The translations under genes and the position numbers were made by a program. From NCBI RefSeq assembly GCF_946886695.1, contig NZ_CAMPJD010000013.1:19644-83643 (forward strand): a stretch of 64,000 bases of DNA. Reading direction: 5' to 3'. The notes beneath the pieces were generated by a model, which worked only from the letters and a program-made list of their open reading frames with translations, did not search any database and was not told the origin of the DNA. This document shows, piece after piece, positions 57,533 to 64,000 of this stretch. This stretch comes from an uncultured Pseudoxanthomonas sp. GTDB taxonomy: Bacteria > Pseudomonadota > Gammaproteobacteria > Xanthomonadales > Xanthomonadaceae. Each line of letters opens with the position of its first letter. Positions within the stretch are counted from its first letter, which is position 1.

Positions 57533-58903
57533 TCACCGGAACGGCATCCCGCCGCGCCCACCCATCATGCTCTTCATGTTGCGCATCATGCCCTTCATGC
57601 CGCCGCCGGCCAGCTTGCCCATCATTTTTTCCATCTGCTGGTACTGCTTCATCAGCTTGTTGACGTCGGCGGGGGTCAGGCCGGCGCCCTTGGCGATGCG
57701 CGAGCGGCGCGAACCGTTCAGCAGCGCCGGGTTGCGGCGCTCCTTCTTCGTCATCGAGTTGATGATGGCGATCATGCGCGGCACTTCCTTGCCCTGCTGC
57801 ACCTGCTGCTTCACATGCTCGGGGATCTGGCCCATGCCGGGCAGCTTGTCCATCAGGCCGCTGATGCCGCCCATGTTCTGCATCTGCTCCAACTGGTCGC
57901 GCATGTCGTTGAGGTCGAACTTCTTGCCCTTGATGACCTTGGCGGCCAGCTTCTCGGCCTTCTCGCGGTCGACGTTCTGCTCGACCTGCTCCACCAGTGA
58001 CAGCACGTCGCCCATGTCGAGGATGCGGTTGGCCACGCGCTCGGGATGGAACACGTCCAGCCCATCGGGCTTCTCGCCCACGCCGATGAACTTGATCGGC
58101 TTGCCGGTGATGTAGCGCACCGACAGCGCCGCGCCACCGCGCGCATCGCCATCGGTCTTGGTCAGCACCACGCCAGTCAGCGGCAACGCTTCGCTGAAGG
58201 CCTTGGCGGTATTGGCGGCGTCCTGGCCGGTCATCGCGTCGACGACGAACAGCGTTTCCACCGGCTTCACCGCCGCGTGCAGGCCCTTGATCTCGGCCAT
58301 CATGGCTTCGTCGATCGCCAGGCGGCCGGCGGTATCGACGATCAGCACGTCGACGAAGGACTTCTTCGCATCGTCGATGGCGGCGCGGACGATGGCCTCC
58401 GGCTTCTGCCCCGCATCGGACGGGAAGAACAGTACGTCCACCTGCTGGGCAAGCGTCTTCAACTGCTCGATGGCGGCCGGGCGGTAGACGTCCGCACTGA
58501 CCACCATCACCTTCTTCTTGCGCTTCTCGCGCAGGTGTTTGGCCAGCTTGCCGACGGTAGTGGTCTTGCCCGCGCCCTGCAGGCCGGCCATCAGGATAAC
58601 GGCGGGCGCGGGCACGTTGAGGTTCAGATCGCTGGCCTGCGAGCCCATCACCGCGGTCAGCTCATCGCGCACGACCTTGATTAGCGCCTGGCCCGGGGTC
58701 AGCGACTTCAGCACTTCCTGGCCGACGGCGCGCACCTTGATGCGCTCGATCAGCGCCTGCACCACCGGCAGCGCCACGTCGGCTTCCAGCAGGGCAATGC
58801 GGACTTCGCGGGTGGCCTCGCGGATGTTCTCCTCGCTCAGGCGGCCGCGGCCACGGAGGCGTTCGATGGTGCCGGAGAGGCGCTGGGTCAGGGATTCGAA
58901 CAT
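57533..58903 (-). CDS. ffh: Signal recognition particle protein Ffh
   Basis: A 456-residue SRP54 GTPase. The N domain (1-90) is followed by the G domain with GLQGAGKTTTVGKLAKHL (G1), DTAGR (G3) and TKTDGDARGGAALS (G4/G5), and the Met-rich M domain (about 300-456, with MGGISGLMDKLPGMGQI and MMGKLAGGGMKGMM) that binds signal sequences and 4.5S RNA. Ffh delivers nascent membrane proteins to FtsY and SecYEG. A TATAAT box sits 33 bases upstream of ATG 58903. Confidence 0.97.
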   Translation of the reverse strand: MFESLTQRLSGTIERLRGRGRLSEENIREATREVRIALLEADVALPVVQALIERIKVRAVGQEVLKSLTPGQALIKVVRDELTAVMGSQASDLNLNVPAPAVILMAGLQGAGKTTTVGKLAKHLREKRKKKVMVVSADVYRPAAIEQLKTLAQQVDVLFFPSDAGQKPEAIVRAAIDDAKKSFVDVLIVDTAGRLAIDEAMMAEIKGLHAAVKPVETLFVVDAMTGQDAANTAKAFSEALPLTGVVLTKTDGDARGGAALSVRYITGKPIKFIGVGEKPDGLDVFHPERVANRILDMGDVLSLVEQVEQNVDREKAEKLAAKVIKGKKFDLNDMRDQLEQMQNMGGISGLMDKLPGMGQIPEHVKQQVQQGKEVPRMIAIINSMTKKERRNPALLNGSRRSRIAKGAGLTPADVNKLMKQYQQMEKMMGKLAGGGMKGMMRNMKSMMGGRGGMPFR

Positions 58904-58935
58904 GGGGGGAAGGGACCGGGGAAAAACGGACCGGA

Positions 58936-58941
58936 ATTATA
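58936..58941 (-). promoter_or_regulatory. Probable -10 box of ffh
   Basis: A perfect TATAAT on the minus strand ends 32 bases before the ffh start, giving a leader of about 25 bases. The -35 region is not recognisable. Confidence 0.5.
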
Positions 58942-59000
58942 TGCGGTCGCGCCGCGCCCGCCCCTGCCTTCCTGCCGGCCCGCTGTGCGACACTGCTCCG

Positions 59001-59792
59001 ATGACAGTCATTCTCATTGCCGTCGCGCTTTACCTGTTCGCCACTGGCCTGCTGGTCCGCTCCGTCGGCCGCGATCCGGGCGAAGGCATGCGCCTGTGGT
59101 TGTGGCCCGCGGTCGGCGGCGTGCTGCTGCATGGCGCCTATCACCTGCTGGTGGCCTGGCGGACGCCGGGCGGCCCGGACATGCACTTCTTCGCGGCCCT
59201 GTCCCTGGTGGCGCTCGGCATGGCGGTGATGACGCTGCTGGTCGCCATCCAGGGACGCATGGCCGCCCTCGGCGTCGTGGCGTTCCCGCTGGCCGCGTTG
59301 CTGCTGGTGGTCTACCACCTGTACGGGCACCGGGCATCCAGCGGGCTGGACTGGCGCCTGCAACTGCATGCCTGGCTCGCGCTGCTGGCCTACGCGGCGC
59401 TGGCGATCGCCGCCTTGCTGGCGCTGATGCTGTGGGCGCAGGAACGCGCCCTGCGCCGGCGCGAGTTCCACCTCTGGCTGCGTGCCCTGCCCCCGCTGAC
59501 GGAGCTGGAAGACCTGCTGTTCCGCACGATCACGGTCGGCTTCATCCTGCTGACCGCCACGCTGCTCACCGGCGTGCTGTTCGTCGAAAACTTCCTGGTC
59601 CAGAAGCTGACCCACAAGACCGTGCTCAGCGTGCTGTCGTGGCTCACCTTCGGCGCCCTCCTGGTCGGACGCTGGCGCTACGGCTGGCGCGGTGCGAAGG
59701 CCGTGCACTGGACGCTGACGGCCATGGCGCTGCTGCTGCTGGCGTTCTTCGGCAGCAAGTTCGTCTACGAGATGGTGCTGAGGCGCGGTTGA
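59001..59792 (+). CDS. CcsA/CorE-like inner membrane protein (cytochrome c assembly family)
   Basis: A 263-residue membrane protein with about eight hydrophobic segments from ATG 59001. Conserved-looking histidines (LLHGAYHLL, LQLHAWLALLAYA) and the C-terminal VENFLVQKLTHKTVLSVLSW region match the CcsA/YpjD/HemX-type cytochrome c assembly family that lies next to ffh in many proteobacteria. Function is not firmly known; roles in haem handling or metal efflux have been suggested for relatives. The Coq7-like gene overlaps its stop by four bases (TTGA). It is divergent from ffh. Confidence 0.82.
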   Translation: MTVILIAVALYLFATGLLVRSVGRDPGEGMRLWLWPAVGGVLLHGAYHLLVAWRTPGGPDMHFFAALSLVALGMAVMTLLVAIQGRMAALGVVAFPLAALLLVVYHLYGHRASSGLDWRLQLHAWLALLAYAALAIAALLALMLWAQERALRRREFHLWLRALPPLTELEDLLFRTITVGFILLTATLLTGVLFVENFLVQKLTHKTVLSVLSWLTFGALLVGRWRYGWRGAKAVHWTLTAMALLLLAFFGSKFVYEMVLRRG

Positions 59793-60307
59793 GTACGCCG
59801 CTGGGCGACCGGATCCTGAAGGTCGATCACGCGGGCGAACACGGCGCGGTCAACCTCTATCGTGCACAGATCCTGGTGTCGCGGTGGACGGCGCCGCAGA
59901 TGACGCCGTTGCTCAGGCATTTCCTCGATCACGAACTCGGTCATCGCAGCCTGTTTCAAGATCGCCTTCAGGCGCGCGGCGTGCGTCGCTGCCGCAGCTA
60001 TCTGCTATGTGGTGCCGGCGGCTGGATGCTGGGCTTGTTGACCGGCCTGCTGGGGCCGTCCGCCATCGCGGCCACCACCTGTGCTGTCGAAAGCGTGGTG
60101 CTGCAGCACCTGATGGAGCAACGACAGCAGTTGGGGTCCACTGATCCCGATGCCTTCGATGCCGTCTCGCGCATCGTGGTGGAAGAACAGGAGCATCACG
60201 ATCACGGCCGTGACGCGATGCACCCCGGCGCTTTCTGGCCGCCGATCCTGACCCCGATCGTGCGCGTCTCGACGGAAGCGGTGATCTGGCTGGGAATGCG
60301 GCTCTGA
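59789..60307 (+). CDS. Demethoxyubiquinone hydroxylase (Coq7) family protein
   Basis: A 172-residue ferritin-like di-iron protein. Metal ligands can be seen in VDHAGEHGAVNLY (Glu), DHELGHRSL (Glu and His), VESVVLQHLM (Glu) and VEEQEHHDHG (Glu and His). The frame has no ATG, so the start must be TTG 59789, which overlaps the TGA of the upstream gene; the N-terminus STPLGDRILKVDHAGE then fits Coq7 proteins. Known members hydroxylate demethoxyubiquinone in ubiquinone synthesis. Its place after a CcsA-like gene is unusual. Confidence 0.83.
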   Translation: MSTPLGDRILKVDHAGEHGAVNLYRAQILVSRWTAPQMTPLLRHFLDHELGHRSLFQDRLQARGVRRCRSYLLCGAGGWMLGLLTGLLGPSAIAATTCAVESVVLQHLMEQRQQLGSTDPDAFDAVSRIVVEEQEHHDHGRDAMHPGAFWPPILTPIVRVSTEAVIWLGMRL

Positions 60308-60327
60308 TGCTCGTCGCGACCTGCTTC

Positions 60328-60425
60328 TTGTAGGAGCGACGTAAGTCGCGACCGCGAGATCGACACACCTTGGAGGGTTGGCGCGCGCGTCAGCCGTGCG
60401 GTCGCGACTTACGTCGCTCCTACAA
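60328..60425. repeat. REP-like inverted repeat, copy 2
   Basis: TTGTAGGAGCGACGTAAGTC (60328-60347, continuing to 60354) is matched exactly in inverted order at 60399-60425, giving two 27-base arms with a 44-base spacer. It shares its core with copy 1 at 57435. It lies between the convergent 3' ends of the Coq7-like gene and radA, where it could also act as a transcription barrier. Confidence 0.9.
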
Positions 60426-60442
60426 GGAATCCGCGCCAGCCC

Positions 60443-61843
60443 CTACTCCGCCGCCGCTTCCAGCGCCTGCGACAGCCGCTCCACCGCAACGACTTCCAGA
60501 CCCTTGAACGTGCCCGACTTCGGCGCGTTGCCCTTGGGCACGATGGCGCGCTTGAAGCCATGTGTCGCGGCTTCGCGCAGGCGCTCCTCGCCGTTGGGCA
60601 CCGGGCGGATTTCGCCGGACAGGCCCACTTCGCCGAAGGCCACGGTCTTCTCGGCCAGCGGGCGATCGCGCAGCGACGACAGCACCGCCAGCAGCACCGG
60701 CAAATCGGCTGCAGTTTCCTGCACGCGGATGCCGCCGACGACATTCACGAACACGTCCTGGTCCCCCACCACCACGCCGCCATGCCGGTGCAACACCGCC
60801 AGCAGCATGGCCAGGCGGTTCTGCTCCAGGCCCACCGCCACGCGGCGCGGGTTGGACAGCGGCGAGCTGTCCACCAGTGCCTGCACCTCCACCATCAGCG
60901 GACGCGTGCCTTCGCGGGTCACCATCACACAGCTGCCGGGCTGTTGGGCGCTGCCGGACAGGAAGATCGCCGACGGGTTGGGCACTTCCTTCAGCCCCTT
61001 CTCGCCCATCGCGAACACGCCCAGCTCGTTGACCGCACCGAAGCGGTTCTTGAAGGCACGCAGCACGCGGAAGCGGCTGCCGCTCTCGCCTTCGAAATAC
61101 AGCACCGCGTCCACCATGTGCTCCAGCACGCGCGGGCCGGCAATGCCGCCTTCCTTGGTCACGTGGCCGACCAGGAACACGGCCGTGCCGGTCTCCTTGG
61201 CGTAGCGCACCAGCCGCGCGGCGCTCTCGCGCACCTGGCTGACCGAACCGGGCGCGGCGGTCAGGGATTCGGTCCACAGGGTCTGCACGGAATCGGCGAC
61301 GATCAGCTTCGGCCGAGCGACCGAGGCGTGCTGCAGGATGTTCTCGATGCCGGTCTCGGCCAGCGCCTGCAGGTTGTCCAGCGGCAGGTCCAGGCGCACG
61401 GCGCGGCCGGCGACCTGGGCCAGCGACTCCTCGCCGGTGACATACAGCGCCGGCAGGCTGGCCGACATCTTCGCCACGGCCTGCAGCAGCAGGGTGGACT
61501 TGCCGATGCCCGGGTCGCCGCCCACCAGCACCACCGCACCCTCCACCAGGCCGCCGCCCAGCACGCGGTCGAACTCGCCGATACCGGTGCTCACGCGCGC
61601 TTCCTCGCTGTGGCGCACGTCCTTCAGCGCGGTGACCTTCGGCGCCTCGGCCTTGCCGGCCCAGCCGGAGCGGCGGGCGGCGGCGGGTGCGCTGGCAGCG
61701 GTTTCCAGCACGATCTCGCTGAGGGAATTCCACGCCCCGCAGTCGGCGCACTGGCCCTGCCACTTGCTGTGGTCGGCACCGCATTCACCGCAGACGAAGG
61801 CGGTGCGGGTCTTCGTGGAAGTCTTGGCCACCGGAACGCTCAT
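60443..61843 (-). CDS. radA: DNA repair protein RadA
   Basis: A 466-residue protein from ATG 61843. The N-terminal zinc finger CGECGADHSKWQGQCADCGAWN is split by the typical spacing of two CxxC pairs; GGDPGIGKSTLL is the Walker A motif; FKNRFG is the RadA-specific KNRFG motif; and the C-terminal half is a Lon-protease-like domain (GLSGEIRPVPN). RadA helps branch migration in recombination. The frame continues to 62005 without support. A short inverted repeat TGCTC-GAAT-GAGCA overlaps the start region. Confidence 0.96.
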   Translation of the reverse strand: MSVPVAKTSTKTRTAFVCGECGADHSKWQGQCADCGAWNSLSEIVLETAASAPAAARRSGWAGKAEAPKVTALKDVRHSEEARVSTGIGEFDRVLGGGLVEGAVVLVGGDPGIGKSTLLLQAVAKMSASLPALYVTGEESLAQVAGRAVRLDLPLDNLQALAETGIENILQHASVARPKLIVADSVQTLWTESLTAAPGSVSQVRESAARLVRYAKETGTAVFLVGHVTKEGGIAGPRVLEHMVDAVLYFEGESGSRFRVLRAFKNRFGAVNELGVFAMGEKGLKEVPNPSAIFLSGSAQQPGSCVMVTREGTRPLMVEVQALVDSSPLSNPRRVAVGLEQNRLAMLLAVLHRHGGVVVGDQDVFVNVVGGIRVQETAADLPVLLAVLSSLRDRPLAEKTVAFGEVGLSGEIRPVPNGEERLREAATHGFKRAIVPKGNAPKSGTFKGLEVVAVERLSQALEAAAE

Positions 61844-62277
61844 GCTCGAATGAGCACCTACTGTAGCCGCCCGCAATCTCGCCTGGCGAGATCCATCGCG
61901 TGCGGACGAGGCGACCACGTCGCTGAAGCGCAGGTCGGCGCATCCCATCACGTCGCGAATATGCGGCCGCCTGTGCACGGTGCGAACGGCACTCGCAGAA
62001 GGCACCTCCTATCGCTTTCATTGAGCGACTGAATCACCCGCGCGCCGTGGTGTCGCCGGACAGCGTTAACACCGCGCGAAACCCAGCACTTCTCGACATA
62101 CGGTAGGCCGCCGCACCGCCATCGGCGCGTTGGCATTCACGCGATGTCGCTGCAAACGTCGCGGTCGTGTCTTGCGATCACTTTCCCGGAAGACGCCATC
62201 GCGTCCATCGCACGTGGTGTCGGCGGCATGCCCCTGCCATGTCGTCGGCACTCCACTTCCGAAAATGGAGATTCACC
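61844..62277 (+). other. Divergent intergenic region radA - haem peroxidase
   Basis: These 434 bases show no convincing gene on either strand; open frames here lack ribosome sites and similarity to known proteins. The only local structure is the TGCTC/GAGCA arm pair at the radA start. Promoters for both genes should lie here, but none is clear. Confidence 0.4.
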
Positions 62278-63879
62278 ATGGCAGTCAAGAAGAAGACGTC
62301 CGCAAAGAAAACATCCACGCGCGCCCCCAAGGCGGCCCGCGTGATCCCGAAGGCCGCACCCGCCGCCGGCAACACGCACACGTACGGCAAGTGCAGTTAC
62401 AGCTACGGCGCATCGCCGGCCAGTTGGCCGCAGCACGGCTACGACCCCCGCAACGAGACGCCGCCGCCCAAGGGACCGGTGTTCGATCCCGGCCGGTTCG
62501 GGCGCATGTTTCCGAACCTGCCCGGGCTGGTGGTGGACGATGCCGCCCTCGCAGCGCTGGGCGATGCCATGCGTGACCCGGCCGGCGCGGATCCCACCCG
62601 TGACAATCCCGGCATCCCTTCCGGCTTCACGTATCTCGGGCAGTTCATCGATCACGACATCACTTTCGACCCCACCGCCATGCCGGAGGTGCTGGTGGAT
62701 CCGCAGGCGGTGTTCAATTTCCGGACGCCCAAGCTGGATCTCGATTCGGTGTACGGCACCGGCCCGTCCACGCAGCCGTATCTGTACGAACCCGGCCGAC
62801 GCAAGCTGCGCGTGGGCGCCACGCAGACGGGCCAGGGCGACGCATCGATCCCGGCCGGGATGCCGAACGATCTGCTGCGGCTCAATGGCACGGCGGTGAT
62901 CGGCGATCCGCGCAACGATGAGAACCTGGTGGTCGCGCAGACCCACCTGGCCTTCATCAAGTTGCACAACAAGTGCGTCGACAAGCTGGAGGCGGAGGGC
63001 TTTCCGCAGGCTGGCCTGTTCACCGAGGCGCGGAAGCTGGTCACCTGGCACTACCAGCGGATGGTGATCGACGATTTCCTGGGACGGCTGTGTGATGCCG
63101 CGGTGCTGGCCGACGTGGTGCAGAACGGTCGCCGGTTCTTCGATTTCGCCGGCGAGGCGTTCATGCCGGTGGAGTTCTCGGTGGCGGCGTACCGCTTCGG
63201 GCATTCGCAGGTGCGCAATGCGTACAACTACAACCGCGTATTCCGCTTCGGGGCCGGGGGCGTGGCGCCGGCGACGCTTGCGCTGCTGTTCCGCTTCAGC
63301 GGTGTGTCGGGCAGCGGCAACACGGCGGACATTCCGGTGCCCAGCGATTGGATCATCGACTGGCGGCGCTTCTACGACCTGCCCGGTGGCGGCGTGACGC
63401 CCGATGCCACGCGCAAGATCGATCCGCTGCTGGCGGCGGAGTTGCACGGGCTGCCGAACGGGGGTGGTTCGCTGCCCACGCGCAACCTGATGCGCGGTGT
63501 GCGCATGGGCCTGCCCTCGGGCCAGGCGGTGGCGGCAGCCATGCAGCTGACCCCCTTGACCCCGCAGGAGCTGGGCGGCGGGCCGGATGGGCAGGTGCTC
63601 ATTGCGCAGGGGCTGGGGGGCAATACCCCGCTCTGGTATTACCTGTTGAAGGAGGCCCAGGTGCAGCAGAACGGCGATCGGCTGGGCCAGGTGGGCAGCC
63701 GGATCGTGGCGGAGACGTTCATCGGGCTGCTGGACAGCGATGCACTGTCGTTCCGGCGGCAGAATCCGCTGTTCGAGCCCAGCCTGTTCAAGCCGGGGGC
63801 CACGCCCACGGCGGCGGGCCGGTACACGATGGCGGACCTGCTGACCTTCGTGGACGAGATCAACCCGATCGGGGATTGA
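62278..63879 (+). CDS. Animal-type (PGHS/peroxinectin-like) haem peroxidase
   Basis: A 533-residue haem peroxidase of the cyclooxygenase/peroxidase superfamily, from ATG 62278 with GGAG eight bases upstream. YLGQFIDHDITFDPT contains the distal His, LDLDSVYGTGP is the calcium-site region, and EFSVAAYRFGHSQVRNAYNY gives the catalytic Arg/Glu and proximal His. The first 30 residues are very rich in Lys, Ala and Pro (AVKKKTSAKKTSTRA), and no signal peptide is seen, so it may stay in the cytoplasm or leave by another route. Bacterial relatives are known but their substrates are mostly unknown. It is divergent from radA. Confidence 0.88.
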   Translation: MAVKKKTSAKKTSTRAPKAARVIPKAAPAAGNTHTYGKCSYSYGASPASWPQHGYDPRNETPPPKGPVFDPGRFGRMFPNLPGLVVDDAALAALGDAMRDPAGADPTRDNPGIPSGFTYLGQFIDHDITFDPTAMPEVLVDPQAVFNFRTPKLDLDSVYGTGPSTQPYLYEPGRRKLRVGATQTGQGDASIPAGMPNDLLRLNGTAVIGDPRNDENLVVAQTHLAFIKLHNKCVDKLEAEGFPQAGLFTEARKLVTWHYQRMVIDDFLGRLCDAAVLADVVQNGRRFFDFAGEAFMPVEFSVAAYRFGHSQVRNAYNYNRVFRFGAGGVAPATLALLFRFSGVSGSGNTADIPVPSDWIIDWRRFYDLPGGGVTPDATRKIDPLLAAELHGLPNGGGSLPTRNLMRGVRMGLPSGQAVAAAMQLTPLTPQELGGGPDGQVLIAQGLGGNTPLWYYLLKEAQVQQNGDRLGQVGSRIVAETFIGLLDSDALSFRRQNPLFEPSLFKPGATPTAAGRYTMADLLTFVDEINPIGD

Positions 63880-63907
63880 GCCGGGGAGCCGTGCTGTGAG
63901 CTGAAAG

Positions 63908-63939
63908 CAGAAGGGCCGCCCCTGCGGGCGGCCCTTCTG
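63908..63939. terminator. Hairpin between haem peroxidase and tRNA-Thr genes
   Basis: A 14-bp GC-rich stem (CAGAAGGGCCGCCC / GGGCGGCCCTTCTG) with a four-base loop starts 29 bases after the peroxidase stop. Neither side has a long T-run, but the hairpin is strong and may end both converging transcripts. Confidence 0.65.
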
Positions 63940-63946
63940 GTGCAGC

Positions 63947-64000
63947 TGGTGCCGGAAATAGGAATCGAACCTACGACCTACGCATTACGAATGCGCCGCT
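63947..64000 (-). tRNA. tRNA-Thr (anticodon CGT), cut by window end
   Basis: The 3' half of a tRNA is visible on the minus strand: encoded CCA (plus-strand TGG at 63947-63949), acceptor arm TTCCGGC, T loop GTTCGATTC, and anticodon stem-loop GCGCA-TTCGTAA-TGCGT with anticodon CGT. The 5' acceptor and D arm lie outside the window. Confidence 0.9.

Overview
The window looks like a chromosome segment of a high-GC gammaproteobacterium of the Xanthomonadaceae (Lysobacteraceae), most likely Pseudoxanthomonas or a close relative. This rests on the gene orders lexA-recA-recX-alaS-csrA and rpsP-rimM-trmD-rplS, the lexA operator TTAGTAGTAATACTACTAA (the Xanthomonas type), and REP-like palindromes with a GTAGGAGCGACG core. 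The genus is an inference from gene content and protein flavour; no search was run.

Bases 1-36224 are one large surface or exopolysaccharide (EPS) locus made of several transcription blocks in both orientations. A minus-strand block (about 1273-11393) encodes three glycosyltransferases, a membrane-anchored protein with a DHFEP motif, two NodB deacetylases, a CapK/PaaK-like adenylate-forming enzyme, a flippase and an O-antigen ligase/polymerase. Many junctions in it overlap by 4 bases (ATGA or GTGA). A plus-strand block (11579-18362) encodes a J-domain membrane protein, a methyltransferase, a glycosyltransferase, a Gfo/Idh-SDR fusion and two FemAB/GNAT-type transferases. It faces a minus-strand block with a GNAT protein, a second flippase and a membrane acyltransferase. 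A second plus block (21659-25835) holds a glycosyltransferase, an AsnB-like amidotransferase and a methyltransferase. After a divergent PQQ-type sugar dehydrogenase lipoprotein comes a tight acyl carrier protein - adenylating ligase - NadE-like ligase - GNAT operon (27202-31016). The locus ends with a deacetylase, a GT2 enzyme, a WcaJ/EpsB-type priming sugar transferase and a secreted beta-helix protein. The gene set (AsnB-type amidotransferase, AMP ligase, carrier protein, FemAB proteins, EpsB-like transferase) resembles the EPS operons associated with exosortase/PEP-CTERM systems, but no exosortase, Wza, Wzb or Wzc gene is in the window.

Bases 36485-44617 are core genome: tRNA-Arg(ACG), tRNA-Ser(GCT), csrA, alaS, recX, recA, lexA, a UbiB/AarF-type kinase and a CinA C-terminal amidase, with clear intrinsic terminators and a lexA promoter that appears to produce a nearly leaderless mRNA. 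A TonB-dependent receptor, mutS, katG, a DUF937 protein and an Hsp15-type S4 protein follow (44741-54131). Next come the rplS-trmD-rimM-rpsP ribosomal operon, a class IV aminotransferase, ffh, a CcsA/CorE-like membrane protein overlapped by a Coq7-family protein, radA, a PGHS-like haem peroxidase, and a tRNA-Thr(CGT) cut by the window end. Two REP-like inverted repeats flank the ffh to Coq7 segment.
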